From: Deltaproteobacteria bacterium
Lineage (GTDB): Bacteria; Desulfobacterota; Syntrophia; Syntrophales; Smithellaceae
DNA length: 42,972 nt
Assembly (NCBI GenBank): GCA_012729055.1
Contig: JAAYDW010000042.1
Location: 1-42,972 of the forward strand
Direction: 5' to 3'
Part shown: in pieces, positions 8,755 to 18,732 of the stretch
Numbering within the stretch: the stretch's first letter is position 1
How the letters are laid out: each line of letters starts with the position of its first letter
Translations under genes and position numbers: made by a program
Notes under the pieces: generated by a model
Told to the model about the DNA's origin: nothing
Database searches by the model: none
What the model saw: only the letters and a program-made list of their open reading frames with translations

Positions 8755-9852
8755 TCAGCGCCTTTTCTTTTTGACCAGTTCCAGGCAGGCATCGACGATC
8801 GCCGCTGCGGCGTCCGGCCGGCCCAGCGCCTTGGATTTTTGTTCCATCTCCCGGAGCCGGCGCTCGTTCTCCAGGAGTTCCTTCACCACACCGAAAAGCT
8901 TTTCACCCGTAAGCTCGCTTTGCCGGATCATCACCGCCGCGCCCGCATCCGCCATGGCGCGCGCGTTTTGCGTCTGGTGGTCGTCGGCTGCAAACGGAAA
9001 CGGAATCAGGACCGAGGCCTTTCCGGCCGCCGTGATTTCCGCAAGCGACGTCGCCCCGGCGCGGCAGATGATCAGATCCGCCGCCGCGTAAGCCGAAACC
9101 ATATCCGAAATGAACGGCGTCACCTCGGCCGCAACGCCGCAATCGCGGTACGCACGGCCGACCGTCTCCACCTCCCGTTCACCCGTCTGGTGGACGACGC
9201 GGACGGCGGGCGTAAACGTTTTCAGCCGAGGCAGCATTTCCGTCACGGCTTTGTTGATGGCCGCGGCCCCCTGCGAACCGCCGAAGATCAGCAGACCGCG
9301 CCTTGCATCCGCGGGAGAGCTTTGCTTCGACGCGTCGACAAACGCGGCCCGAACGGGATTGCCGGTCACCAGAACCTTCCTTGCCGCAAACGGCCCCCGG
9401 CTCTCTTGGTAGGTCAGAAACACCCGATCGACAAACTTTCCCAAAATGCGGTTGGTGTTTCCCGCCAGGGCGTTTTGCTCGGCGACGGCCGTCGGAATGC
9501 GCATCAGCCGGGCGGCCATCACCGCCGGCCCCGACGCGTATCCGCCGACGCCGATCACGACGTCCGGCCGGAATTCCCTGAAGATCCGCCGCGACTGCAG
9601 CATGCTGTTGGGAATCGCGTACAGCCCCCGGACGAGCGCTTTCGGCCCCCGGCCTTTCAAGCCCTCCACGTCGATCTCCCGCAGCGTGTAGCCCAGCGGC
9701 CCCAAGAGCCGGTGCTCGATGCCGCGCTTCGTCCCGATGAAGATCACCCGGTTGGCGGAATCGCGACGAAGAAACTCCTCCGCCACGGCAATGCCGGGAA
9801 ACAAATGTCCTCCCGTTCCTCCTCCCGCGATGACCATCCGCACCGTCTTCAC
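8755..9852 (-). CDS. murG: Lipid II synthase MurG (GlcNAc transferase)
   Basis: MurG transfers GlcNAc from UDP-GlcNAc to lipid I on the inner face of the membrane, giving lipid II. The N-terminal GGGTGGHLFPGIAVAEE motif binds the lipid diphosphate. The C-terminal half carries the GT-B nucleotide-sugar site (FGGSQGAAAINKAV and CRAGATSLAEITAAGKASVLIPFP). Length 365 aa is normal. The start is uncertain: GTG at 9852, GTG at 9843 and ATG at 9837 are in frame, and the GAGGTG ribosome-site-like sequence overlaps the first of them. Only 4 nt separate it from ftsW. Confidence 0.97.
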   Translation of the reverse strand: MKTVRMVIAGGGTGGHLFPGIAVAEEFLRRDSANRVIFIGTKRGIEHRLLGPLGYTLREIDVEGLKGRGPKALVRGLYAIPNSMLQSRRIFREFRPDVVIGVGGYASGPAVMAARLMRIPTAVAEQNALAGNTNRILGKFVDRVFLTYQESRGPFAARKVLVTGNPVRAAFVDASKQSSPADARRGLLIFGGSQGAAAINKAVTEMLPRLKTFTPAVRVVHQTGEREVETVGRAYRDCGVAAEVTPFISDMVSAYAAADLIICRAGATSLAEITAAGKASVLIPFPFAADDHQTQNARAMADAGAAVMIRQSELTGEKLFGVVKELLENERRLREMEQKSKALGRPDAAAAIVDACLELVKKKRR

Positions 9853-9856
9853 CTCA

Positions 9857-10966
9857 TTACGTCCGCTGGGTGGAGATGTTGAGCAGAATCCCCACCGACA
9901 GCATGCTCATGACAAACGACGTGCCGCCGTAGCTTAAAAACGGCAGCGCCAGCCCCTTGAGCGGAATGAGCCCCATTACGCCCGCGATATTGATAAACGC
10001 CTGCATGGCGATGAGCATCGTCAGTCCGGCGGCCAGAAGCGTCCCGAAAAGATCCGGCGCACGAAACGCGATCATGAAGCCGCGCAGCAGAAAAACGATG
10101 AACAGGACGATGATGAGCGTCACGCCGACAAAGCCGCTCTCTTCCGCGATGACCGCCAGAATAAAATCCGTGTGCGGCTCCGGCAGATAAAACAATTTCT
10201 GCATGCCGTCGCCCAGGCCCTGGCCGAAGACGCCGCCCGATCCGAAGGAAATGAGCGACTGGATGAGCTGAAAGCCCGTCTTGTCCGGATCCTTCCACGG
10301 GTCCAGAAAAGCCGTCAACCGCGCCAACCGGTAGCTCTTGTGCAGGATCAGCCAGATCCCCACGGGGATGAACGCCGCGCCGAGAAACAGCAGGTGCGTG
10401 ATCCGGGTGCCGGCCAGCGACAGCATCAAAAGCAGGATCGACGCGATAATGACGACGGTTCCGAAATCCGGCTGAAAAATGATCAGGCCCATGATGACGG
10501 CCGTCACCGACAGGGGCACGGCCACGCCCCGGCTGAATTTCTTCAGATGGTGCACCTTGCGCGTGAGCAGGTGCGCCAGAAAAACGACCATTGCCACCTT
10601 GACCAGCTCCGTTACCTGAAAAGTGAAGATGCCCATATTGAGCCAGCGGGTCGCCCCGCCCCGACGGATGCCGACATGCGGAATGAACAGCAGCAGCAAG
10701 AGCACAATGGAAACGATCACGCCGGGATACGCCACCTTCTTAAGATGCTCATAGGGCACCTTGGTCATCACGATCATCGTCACAAGGCCGACAAAAACAA
10801 AAAACAGATGCTTCTTGATGAAAAACTGTCCGTCCTTGAATTTTTCCATCGCCAGAATGGAGCTCGACGAATAGATCATCGCGGCGCCCACGGTCACCAG
10901 AACCAGCGTCACGAGCAGCAGGATGATATCCGGCGTATTGGTTTCTTTTTTAAAGGCGGCTTCCAT
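9857..10966 (-). CDS. ftsW: Peptidoglycan glycosyltransferase FtsW (SEDS family)
   Basis: FtsW is the septal SEDS glycan polymerase that works with the transpeptidase FtsI. The 369-residue protein is almost wholly hydrophobic, with about ten membrane helices. Family stretches include HVGIRRGGATRWLNMG, FQPDFGTVVI, the large periplasmic loop with GDGMQKLFYLPEPHTDFI and AVIAEE, and the C-terminal GLALPFLSYGGTS. Its ATG directly abuts the murD stop codon. Being in the dcw cluster, this is the division paralog rather than RodA. Confidence 0.97.
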   Translation of the reverse strand: MEAAFKKETNTPDIILLLVTLVLVTVGAAMIYSSSSILAMEKFKDGQFFIKKHLFFVFVGLVTMIVMTKVPYEHLKKVAYPGVIVSIVLLLLLFIPHVGIRRGGATRWLNMGIFTFQVTELVKVAMVVFLAHLLTRKVHHLKKFSRGVAVPLSVTAVIMGLIIFQPDFGTVVIIASILLLMLSLAGTRITHLLFLGAAFIPVGIWLILHKSYRLARLTAFLDPWKDPDKTGFQLIQSLISFGSGGVFGQGLGDGMQKLFYLPEPHTDFILAVIAEESGFVGVTLIIVLFIVFLLRGFMIAFRAPDLFGTLLAAGLTMLIAMQAFINIAGVMGLIPLKGLALPFLSYGGTSFVMSMLSVGILLNISTQRT

Positions 10967-12310
10967 CTAAAACGACCTCACCACGTCCTTGAAAAAATTC
11001 CCCCGTTCCTTGTAATTGGCAAATTCGTCGAAGCTCGCGCATCCCGGCGAGAGCAGCACAACATCCCCCGGACGGGCGTCGCGATACGCCCGGCGCGTCG
11101 CGTTTTCCAGCGTGGACTCCTTGACGCTCGGCACGCCCCGGCCGATCTGAGGTTCGATGCGGTCGCGCGCCTCGCCGAATAAAATCACCTGTTTGGCTTT
11201 CTTCTCCAAAATCCCCGTAAGCGCGGTAAAATCGCTGTCCTTGTCGCGGCCGCCGAGAAGCAAAATCACGGGCCGGTCGAAGGTTTCGAGCGCCCGGACG
11301 ACGGCATCCACATTCGTGCCCTTGGAGTCGTCGTAAAACCGGACGGCGTTTTTCTCGCCGGCAAACTCAATGCGGTGCGGAAGCCCGCGGAATCGGGAAA
11401 CGGTCTTTGCGATGCTCTCGGGATCCGCGCCGCAGCATCGCGCCGCCGCCAGCGCCGCCATGACGTTCTCCACGTTGTGCCGGCCCGGCAGCCGGATCAG
11501 GCCGAGCGGATAGCGCTCAGGGGCGTCGTTTTGCATCCGGCAGCAGATTGCGTCGTCTTCGAGCCAGAGGCCCTCCGTCTGTTTCCGGCGGGTGCTGAAC
11601 CGGACGATCCGCGCGGAGAGAGCCTCGTCAAGCCCCTTTTGCGCCTCGTCGTCGGCGTTCACGATCGCCCAATCGGCGCTTTGCTGATTTTCAAACACCC
11701 GGGCCTTGATCCGCCGGTACTCGTCAAACGAGCCGTGGTAGTCGATGTGGTCGCAGGTGATGTTGAGCAACAGGGCAACGCGCGGGCGAAAAGTTTCGAT
11801 CCACTGCAGCTGGAAGCTGCTGATTTCGGCGACGACGAAATCGTCGGTCTGCGCCGTGTTCGCGTAATCGATAAGCGGATTGCCGATGTTGCCCCCGACA
11901 AAAACCTTTTTGCCCGCCGCGCTCAGCATTTCGCCCAGAAGCGTGGTGGTGGTGGTCTTGCCGTTGGTGCCCGTCACCGCAATCAGCGGCGCACGGAGAT
12001 GACGGTACGCCAGTTCGATTTCGCTCAGGATCGGAATCCGCGCTGTTTGCGCGGCGACCAGAATGGCGTTGCGGGGAGAAATGCCCGGCGAGGGAACGAC
12101 CAGATCGGCGCCCGCGAGCACGGAAGGATCGTAGGGGCCGACGGACAGCCACGGGCTGGCAAGGATGCGGTTGCAGGTCTCGCCCCATTCTGCCGCGGGT
12201 TTTTCATCGACCGCGACCACGGACGCGCCCTGCGCGCCCAGAAACGCGGCGGCGGCGATGCCCGTTTTCCCCATACCGATGACGATGCTTTTCTTTCCTT
12301 TCAGGTCCAT
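10967..12310 (-). CDS. murD: UDP-N-acetylmuramoyl-L-alanine--D-glutamate ligase MurD
   Basis: MurD adds D-Glu to UDP-MurNAc-L-Ala. The 447-residue protein has the N-terminal UDP-binding fold (SIVIGMGKTGIAAAAFL), the ATP P-loop (VTGTNGKTTTTTLLGE, about residues 112-127) and the EISSFQLQ segment. The hinge and C-terminal domain carries FYDDSKGTNVDAVVRAL and LLLGGRDKDSDF, both diagnostic of MurD. It begins 7 nt after mraY and is joined to ftsW with no spacer. Confidence 0.97.
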   Translation of the reverse strand: MDLKGKKSIVIGMGKTGIAAAAFLGAQGASVVAVDEKPAAEWGETCNRILASPWLSVGPYDPSVLAGADLVVPSPGISPRNAILVAAQTARIPILSEIELAYRHLRAPLIAVTGTNGKTTTTTLLGEMLSAAGKKVFVGGNIGNPLIDYANTAQTDDFVVAEISSFQLQWIETFRPRVALLLNITCDHIDYHGSFDEYRRIKARVFENQQSADWAIVNADDEAQKGLDEALSARIVRFSTRRKQTEGLWLEDDAICCRMQNDAPERYPLGLIRLPGRHNVENVMAALAAARCCGADPESIAKTVSRFRGLPHRIEFAGEKNAVRFYDDSKGTNVDAVVRALETFDRPVILLLGGRDKDSDFTALTGILEKKAKQVILFGEARDRIEPQIGRGVPSVKESTLENATRRAYRDARPGDVVLLSPGCASFDEFANYKERGNFFKDVVRSF

Positions 12311-12317
12311 GTCTTCC

Positions 12318-13397
12318 CTACCGCAGTTTCAGCGTGCTGATCGCCACGAGCGCGAGCAGAATCGATATAATCCAGAACCGGACGATCACCTTCGGCTCCG
12401 CCCAGCCCTTGAGTTCGAAATGATGATGGATCGGCGCCATCCGGAAAATCCTTTTTCCGCCGGTGAGCTTGAAATATCCCACCTGGAAGATGACGGAAAA
12501 CGTCTCCATCACAAAAATGCCGCCGACGATCGCCAGCAGAATTTCCTGCTTGGTAATCACCGCAACCGTTCCCAGCGCCCCGCCCATGGAAAGCGATCCG
12601 ACATCGCCCATGAAGATTTCCGCCGGATAGGCGTTGAACCACAAAAAGCCCAGCGCCGCGCCCATGAACGCGCCGCAGAACACAGACAATTCGCCCGCGC
12701 CGGGCACATAGGGAATCTGCAGGTAATGCGCCACCTTGATGTTTCCGGCAAAGTAGGCAAACAGCAGGTACGTGACAAAGCAGATGCCCGCCGGTCCGGT
12801 CGCCAGCCCGTCAAGGCCGTCGGTGAGGTTCACGGCGTTGGCCGCGCCGACAATGATAAAAACGCAAAAGATTATGTAGCCCCAGCCCAGGTTGGGCAAA
12901 ACGGTTTTGAAAAAGGGGATCGTCACCTGCGTGTTGAAGCCCGGCTTGAAATACAGAATCACGCCGACGAACAACGCGATGACGATTTCCGCGGCAAGCC
13001 GCGTCTTTCCGGAAACGCCGCGGGAGCTTTTTCCCGCCAGTTTCCGGTAGTCGTCCAGAAAGCCGATCAGACCGAAGCCGACCGTCACCAGGAGCGCAAG
13101 CCAGATGTAGCCCACCGACAGGTTGGCCCACAGGAGCGTGGACGCGATGACCGCAAAGATGACGAGCACGCCGCCCATGGTGGGCGTGCCTTTTTTTACC
13201 AGGTGCGTCTGCGGACCGTCTTCGCGGATCTGCTGATCAATCTGCAGGGACTGCAGCTTCTGAATGAACCAGCGTCCCAGCACCAGGCAGATGACCAGAG
13301 CGGTAATGGAGGCAAAAATCGTCCGAAACGTGATGTACCGAAACACGTTGAAGAAAGAAAGCGCCGTATGCAGAGGATAGATGAGTTCGTAAATCAC
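12318..13397 (-). CDS. mraY: Phospho-MurNAc-pentapeptide transferase MraY
   Basis: MraY is an integral membrane enzyme moving phospho-MurNAc-pentapeptide from UDP to undecaprenyl phosphate to form lipid I. The 359-residue product has about ten membrane helices. It carries the Mg-binding motifs of the family: LGFLDDYRK-like ([14 protein letters not shown]), [13 protein letters not shown], and the C-terminal histidine motif [13 protein letters not shown]. It starts at GTG with GGGAG about 7 nt upstream and lies 30 nt after the murE-murF fusion. Confidence 0.97.
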   Translation of the reverse strand: MIYELIYPLHTALSFFNVFRYITFRTIFASITALVICLVLGRWFIQKLQSLQIDQQIREDGPQTHLVKKGTPTMGGVLVIFAVIASTLLWANLSVGYIWLALLVTVGFGLIGFLDDYRKLAGKSSRGVSGKTRLAAEIVIALFVGVILYFKPGFNTQVTIPFFKTVLPNLGWGYIIFCVFIIVGAANAVNLTDGLDGLATGPAGICFVTYLLFAYFAGNIKVAHYLQIPYVPGAGELSVFCGAFMGAALGFLWFNAYPAEIFMGDVGSLSMGGALGTVAVITKQEILLAIVGGIFVMETFSVIFQVGYFKLTGGKRIFRMAPIHHHFELKGWAEPKVIVRFWIISILLALVAISTLKLR

Positions 13398-13427
13398 TTT
13401 TTTTCTCCCGGCCGGTCGCGCCGTCCG

Positions 13428-16382
13428 TCACTCCTGCGTCCCGGCAACGCCCACCTCGGCGATGAGCCGTGCCGCTATTCTGTCCATTTTCATCCGGCGG
13501 GATCCTTTCACCAGGACCCAGTCGCCCTTGCGCAGCGCCTTTTTCAAAAAGGCCAGCGCCTCTTCATCATCCTTCAGAAGAAAAATCCGTCCTTCATCCA
13601 GGCCGTTAACCCGGGCGCCTTCCGCCGTCACGGAGGCAAAGTCACCCTGCAGAAAAACGGCTGCGACGCCGATGGTCGCCAAGAGCAGACCGACCTTGCG
13701 GTGCATCTCCGGCGCGGCGTCGCCCAGCTCCAGCATGTCGCCCAGAAACACGTAAGCGTTATGCCCGTTCTTCAGGTCCTTGAGCGTTAAGAGCGCTTCC
13801 CGGACGGACGCCGGATTGGCGTTGTACGCGTCGTTGATAATGTACGCGCCGTTTTGCAGCCGGACGATTTCCATGCGCCCGCTGACCGGCGTAAACAGGG
13901 CAAGCCCCCGGCGGATCGCCTCGACCGACGCCCCGCAGGCGAGCGCCGTCGCGGCGGCGGCAATGGCGTTGTAAAGGCTGTGAATGCCGGCGACCTTCAT
14001 CTCCACCCGGTGCGCCGCTTTGCCGATGAGCAGATTGAAGCCGGCGCCCCGAACGCCGTTTTTGCGGATGTCGCTAAGCCCCACGTCGGCCGCGGCGCTC
14101 ATGCTGAACGTGACGCGGCGTCCGGACCACCGGTTGGCCGCTTCGCAAACCGCCTCGTCGTCCAGATTCACGACGGTCGTTCCCGTTTTGCGGACGTTGG
14201 CAAACAGGTCGCCCTTCTCCTCGCGCACCGTCGCCACCGAACCGAAGCCCGCCAGATGCGCCGGACCGATATTGGTGATCAAGCCGATGTCGGGCTCGGC
14301 AATCCTCGCCAGTCGTTCGATCTCACCGCGTGTGTTCGTCCCCATTTCCAAAACGGCTATGTCGTGTTCGCCCGTCAGGCGGAAAATCGTCTGCGGCAGG
14401 CCGATCAGATTGTTGAGGTTCCCTTCGGTCTTGAGGACGTTTCTTTCCAGAGCGAGAATGGAGCAGAGCATTTCCCTGGTGGTCGTCTTGCCCGAAGAGC
14501 CGGTCAGGCCGACGACGGGAATGGAAAAACGCCGGCGGTAGGCGTTCGCCAGATCGCCGAGCGCCCGCAGGGTGTCTTCGACTACAATCACCGCCGCCCG
14601 CATGCCGATTGTTTCCGGACGAATGCCGGAGCCGGCGGCGACGATCACGGCTGCCGCTTTGTCGTCCACGGCGCCGGCAACGAACGCATGGCCGTCGAAA
14701 CGCTCACCGGTCAAGGCGACAAAAAGATTGCCCGGCCGGACGGTTCGCGAATCGGTGGAAATCCCGTAAATCAGCGTATCGGCGTTTCCGGCGGCCAACT
14801 GTCCGCCGGTCGCGGCCAGAACGTCGGCTACGGAAAACACCGGCGTTGCGCATCCGGCAAACCGCGCGTGCAGCGCCTCTGCGGCGGCCACCCGGTCGTC
14901 AAAAGCAATCTTTTTCGTTGCCAGGATCTGATAATCCTCATGTCCTTTGCCGGCAATCAGCACAATGTCTCCGGGACCGGCCAGCCCGATCGCAGCGTCA
15001 ATGGCCGCCTTCCGGTCGGCGATGACCGTGTAGGCGCGCCGGCCGGCGATAAAATCCGGAGTTTCGGAGTTTGTCTTTTCAATTTCTTTCGGATCCACTC
15101 CCGCCTCAATTTCACCGATGATCGCCAGGGGATCTTCGCGGCGCGGATTATCGGAGGTAATGATCGTCAAATCACTGAGCGCGGTTGCCGTTTGCCCCAT
15201 GAGCGGTCTTTTGGCGCGGTCCCGATTACCCCCGCAGCCGAAAACAGTCAATATCCTTTTTTGCTTAAGTTGGGTAAGCGTCTCGAGCACCTGCGTCAAG
15301 GCGTCCGGTTTGTGGGCATAATCGACAAAAACATGAATGCCGGCGGGGGATTGCACTCTCTCCAGACGGCCCGGAACCTGCCGCAGGTTGCGGATGCCGG
15401 CTTCAATCGCCGCCGGTTCCGCGCCCAGCAAAGTTGCGGCCGCCGTGGCGGCCAGGATGTTGGACAGATTGAACCGGCCGATAAGCCTGGATGTTACAGG
15501 GAGAATTCGACCCGTGAGGAGAATGTCGGCCCGGATGCCGTCCAGGGAATGTTCCTCCCGCGCAACAGTTATATCGCTTTGGCCTTCCAGGCCGTAAGTC
15601 AAGAGGGGAACCGCCGCCTCGCGAACCAGCCTTTGTCCCCAGGGGTCGTCCGCATTGACGACGGCCTTCTGCGGACGCGGTTTATTGCTAAGCGCCAGAA
15701 GCTCGGCAAACAATCTTTTTTTCGCCCGGAAGTAATCTTCCATATCCCGATGATAATCCAGGTGCTCCGGACTGAGATTGGTGAAGATGCCCAGATCGAA
15801 ATCGCACTCGTCCACCCGGCGCAGATCGAGCGCGTGCGAGGAGATTTCGGCAATCACATGCGTCACGCCGGCGTCGGCCATTTCCCGGAGGATCTTCTGC
15901 ATATCGCAGGATTCCGGCGTGGTGTTGGGCGCCGGCAGGACTTTGCCTCCGAACCGGTAGTTGACCGTCCCCAAAACGCCGCAGCCGAAACCGGCGGCCG
16001 AGAGCATCGATTCCAGCAGGTACGAGACGGTGGTTTTCCCGCTCGTTCCCGTAATGCCGACAAGCGTAAGTTCCGACGAGGGGTCGCCGAAAAAATTCCG
16101 GGCCAGCCGTCCCAGCGCGCGGCGGCTGTCGGCCACCCGGATCGCAACGATTCCGTCTGGAAACGTCATCTCCCTGGAGTAAACGATATACCGGGCGCCG
16201 CGTTCGACGGCCTCGCCGATGAAATCGTGTCCGTCATGCGCCAGGCCGGGAATAGCGACAAACAGGGAGTCCTTTCCGCACTGCGACGCCGCATAGCAGA
16301 CCGAAGACACCTCGCCCTCCCGATCCGCGTCGCCCGCGCATCCGACGATTTCGAGACCCTGTAATAGTTGCCGAAGTTTCAT
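13428..16382 (-). CDS. murE/murF: Bifunctional MurE-MurF ligase fusion
   Basis: One 984-residue frame holds two complete Mur ligases. MurE (about residues 1-505) has the P-loop GTSGKTT at 112-118, a DNPR motif at 411-414 that marks meso-diaminopimelate specificity in the family, and GKGHE at 478-482. MurF (about 515-984) restarts the ligase fold with its own DSRTV element, the P-loop GSSGKTTT at 628-635 and the YNANPASV stretch. It therefore should add m-DAP and then D-Ala-D-Ala to the UDP-MurNAc peptide. I use the ATG at 16382, 7 nt after the ftsI stop; the frame is open to a TTG at 16406 inside ftsI. No stop or frameshift interrupts the junction. Confidence 0.95.
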   Translation of the reverse strand: MKLRQLLQGLEIVGCAGDADREGEVSSVCYAASQCGKDSLFVAIPGLAHDGHDFIGEAVERGARYIVYSREMTFPDGIVAIRVADSRRALGRLARNFFGDPSSELTLVGITGTSGKTTVSYLLESMLSAAGFGCGVLGTVNYRFGGKVLPAPNTTPESCDMQKILREMADAGVTHVIAEISSHALDLRRVDECDFDLGIFTNLSPEHLDYHRDMEDYFRAKKRLFAELLALSNKPRPQKAVVNADDPWGQRLVREAAVPLLTYGLEGQSDITVAREEHSLDGIRADILLTGRILPVTSRLIGRFNLSNILAATAAATLLGAEPAAIEAGIRNLRQVPGRLERVQSPAGIHVFVDYAHKPDALTQVLETLTQLKQKRILTVFGCGGNRDRAKRPLMGQTATALSDLTIITSDNPRREDPLAIIGEIEAGVDPKEIEKTNSETPDFIAGRRAYTVIADRKAAIDAAIGLAGPGDIVLIAGKGHEDYQILATKKIAFDDRVAAAEALHARFAGCATPVFSVADVLAATGGQLAAGNADTLIYGISTDSRTVRPGNLFVALTGERFDGHAFVAGAVDDKAAAVIVAAGSGIRPETIGMRAAVIVVEDTLRALGDLANAYRRRFSIPVVGLTGSSGKTTTREMLCSILALERNVLKTEGNLNNLIGLPQTIFRLTGEHDIAVLEMGTNTRGEIERLARIAEPDIGLITNIGPAHLAGFGSVATVREEKGDLFANVRKTGTTVVNLDDEAVCEAANRWSGRRVTFSMSAAADVGLSDIRKNGVRGAGFNLLIGKAAHRVEMKVAGIHSLYNAIAAAATALACGASVEAIRRGLALFTPVSGRMEIVRLQNGAYIINDAYNANPASVREALLTLKDLKNGHNAYVFLGDMLELGDAAPEMHRKVGLLLATIGVAAVFLQGDFASVTAEGARVNGLDEGRIFLLKDDEEALAFLKKALRKGDWVLVKGSRRMKMDRIAARLIAEVGVAGTQE

Positions 16383-16389
16383 GCCTTCC

Positions 16390-18381
16390 CTAGTCTTTCC
16401 TTTCAAAGACGACCCGGCACAGCCGTTCGTCGCCCAGCGCCGAACCGGGCGCCGGCATCTGTTTTACCGCCCAGCCGCTTCCCGAAATCTGCAGATCGAT
16501 GGAGCGCGACTTCGCTTTGCGCAGGGCTTCACGAATCGTGAGGCCTGTAAAATCCGGCATGAGAGACGCATCGTCGTCGAAGTTCTCCTCCAGGACGGCC
16601 GCTTTTTCCAGCAGCGTTTCGTCCGCAGCCACCAGCTCTACGCTGCCGGGTTTGGGCGGTTCGAACACGGGCGTTTCCCGGATGTTCGTTTTAAAACAGT
16701 TGAGAATCTGTTCGCCGATGTTTCGGAAAACCGGCGCGGCGGCCACGCCGCCCCATTTGTCGCGCTGCGGTTCGTCCAGGATGACGAGAATCACCACCTG
16801 CGGATTGTCCGACGGGAAGAATCCGATAAACGACGTGCGCACGCGTTCCGAGGAATAGACGCCGCGCGCAAAATCGAACTTCTGCGCGGTGCCGGTCTTG
16901 CCGGCGACGTCGACATTGACGATATGGGCGTTCTTGCCTGTGCCGTCTTCGGCGCCGACTACCTGCGTCAGCATGGCGGTAAGGCGCCGGGACGTCTGCG
17001 CCGACACGACCCGACGGACGGTCTCCGGCCCGAACATTTTAATCGGCTGATTGTTCCGATCGGTCAGCCCCCGGACGACGAAAGGCTTCATCAGAACGCC
17101 TTCGTTGGCGATCGCCGACATCGCGGTGATGAGCTGAATGGCCGTGACGGATATCCCCTGGCCGAAAGCGATCGCCGCCGTATCCACGCGTGTCCAGTTT
17201 TTTGCGGGTCTCAGCAGGCCGATCGCCTCGCCGGACAAGTCGATGCCCGTCTTCGCCCCGAAGCCGAAACTCCGGATATAATCGTAGTACTTTTCCCGGC
17301 CGAGCTTTTCCGCGATTTTCGCGGAGCCGATGTTGCTCGAGTATTTCAGAATGTCGCGCACGGACAGGTAGCCGTGGCGTTTCCGGTTGGCCTCGCGAAT
17401 CACCCGGTTGGCGACGACGTAATGGCCGTTTTCGCAGAAAAACCGGTCCGCTTCCCGAACGACTTTTTCCTCCAGGGCAGCGGCGACCAGAAACGGCTTG
17501 AAGGTGGACCCGGGATCAAACGCGTCCGCAATGGCGCGGTTGCGCCAGATGTCGGGCGTGAGCCTCCGAATGTTGTTGGGATTGAACGCCTTCTCATTGG
17601 CCAAAGCCAGAATTTCGCCTGTCTTCGGATCCATGACGATGGCAACGCCGCCCTTGGCTCCCTTGTCCTGCACCGCCTGTTTCAGATGCGTCTCCACCAG
17701 ATACTGAATGCGGCTGTCGATGGTCAGCACCAGGTTGGCGCTGCTGTCCCGGGGCGAAGCCGCGCGTTCCACGTGCAGAAAAAGTTTTTTCCCTTTCGCG
17801 TCTCTCGCCCAGGTCAGTTTCTCCGGTTTTCCCCGCAGATAGGCATCGTACTTTTTTTCCAGCCCTTCAAGCCCTTCGGCGTCGAAACCGGAAAAGCCGA
17901 TCAGATGAGCGGCAAGCGGTCCGTTGGGATAAAACCGTTTCGGTTCCTTGATCAGAAAAACGCCTTCGATATTTGCCGCCTCGACCTGGGCGGCCTGTTC
18001 GGGCGATATTTTCCTGGCCAGCCAGCAAAAGCTCTTCGGCTCGGAAATTTTCCGAAAAACCGTTTCGGCGTTGAGATTCAAAACTGCCGCGATCCGGCGG
18101 GACGCCTTCGCGGGATCGTTGATCCGGGATGGGTCGGCGCACACGGAATCCGCCAGAACGGACATGGCCAGCTTCTCGCCGTTGCGGTCGTAAATCATGC
18201 CGCGCTCGGAATGGATCGGCAGCGTGGTGATGTGCTGGCGCTGGGCCATCTTCTTGAGCTGTTCGCCGGAGAGCACCTGCAACTGAAAGGCGCGCGACAA
18301 CAGCGCGATAAACAAAACCAGAAAGATCGCGAGAAGGCTCGCCAGCCGGAACTTCAGCCATTTTTTCGAGTCTGCCGCCAT
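16390..18381 (-). CDS. ftsI: Septal transpeptidase FtsI (PBP3) with C-terminal PASTA domain
   Basis: A class B penicillin-binding protein that cross-links septal peptidoglycan in the periplasm. One membrane anchor lies at about residues 12-30 and the dimerisation/pedestal domain follows. The transpeptidase has all three active-site motifs: SxxK (STFK, 292-295), SxN (SSN, 348-350) and KTG (KTGT, 495-498). After residue about 600 there is a single PASTA-like repeat (MPDFTGLTIREALRKAKSR...), absent from E. coli FtsI. The chosen ATG at 18381 lies 1 nt after the ftsL stop, with CGGAG about 8 nt upstream; an earlier in-frame start would sit inside ftsL. Confidence 0.96.
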   Translation of the reverse strand: MAADSKKWLKFRLASLLAIFLVLFIALLSRAFQLQVLSGEQLKKMAQRQHITTLPIHSERGMIYDRNGEKLAMSVLADSVCADPSRINDPAKASRRIAAVLNLNAETVFRKISEPKSFCWLARKISPEQAAQVEAANIEGVFLIKEPKRFYPNGPLAAHLIGFSGFDAEGLEGLEKKYDAYLRGKPEKLTWARDAKGKKLFLHVERAASPRDSSANLVLTIDSRIQYLVETHLKQAVQDKGAKGGVAIVMDPKTGEILALANEKAFNPNNIRRLTPDIWRNRAIADAFDPGSTFKPFLVAAALEEKVVREADRFFCENGHYVVANRVIREANRKRHGYLSVRDILKYSSNIGSAKIAEKLGREKYYDYIRSFGFGAKTGIDLSGEAIGLLRPAKNWTRVDTAAIAFGQGISVTAIQLITAMSAIANEGVLMKPFVVRGLTDRNNQPIKMFGPETVRRVVSAQTSRRLTAMLTQVVGAEDGTGKNAHIVNVDVAGKTGTAQKFDFARGVYSSERVRTSFIGFFPSDNPQVVILVILDEPQRDKWGGVAAAPVFRNIGEQILNCFKTNIRETPVFEPPKPGSVELVAADETLLEKAAVLEENFDDDASLMPDFTGLTIREALRKAKSRSIDLQISGSGWAVKQMPAPGSALGDERLCRVVFERKD

Positions 18382-18382
18382 A

Positions 18383-18730
18383 CTATTTCTCCGAAGGTTT
18401 GATGACAATCACCTGTTCCGCCGTGGGATAGGACATCTGCAGCTTGTTCCGGGCGATGTCTTCGATCCGCTGCGGCGATTTGAGCATGGCCATTTCCAGT
18501 TTCAGCTTTTTTTGTTCCTCCTGGAGCAGTTCCCGGGCCGAAAGCGCGGCGGCGATGTCGTACTCCATCTGGGTCATCCGAATGTGCAGCCCGACGTAAA
18601 CCAGCGCCACAAACATCAGAACCAGCGCCACCACGATGAACGTCGGATACTTCACGCCGAACGACGCGGCGGCGCTCTCCTTGGCGGGCCGGTTATGGGA
18701 AATCGCATGGGCTCCTGCCGTCTGCGCCAT
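18383..18730 (-). CDS. ftsL: Cell division protein FtsL
   Basis: A small bitopic divisome protein (115 aa) assigned from position, size and topology. It has a cytoplasmic tail, one membrane helix at about residues 28-50, then a periplasmic coiled coil rich in Glu/Leu/Lys (LSARELLQEEQKKLKLEMAML) and a conserved end-type stretch (RIEDIARNKLQMSYP). In the family it forms the FtsQLB complex that activates FtsWI. The ATG at 18730 has AAAGGA about 7 nt upstream and lies 2 nt after the rsmH stop; a TTG two codons earlier is less likely. Confidence 0.88.
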   Translation of the reverse strand: MAQTAGAHAISHNRPAKESAAASFGVKYPTFIVVALVLMFVALVYVGLHIRMTQMEYDIAAALSARELLQEEQKKLKLEMAMLKSPQRIEDIARNKLQMSYPTAEQVIVIKPSEK

Positions 18731-18732
18731 GA

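Noticed and set aside
13854-18402. Two very long plus-strand frames (836 and 673 aa)
   Set aside because: Antisense to murE-murF and ftsI, which carry full catalytic motifs; no ribosome sites or family resemblance.
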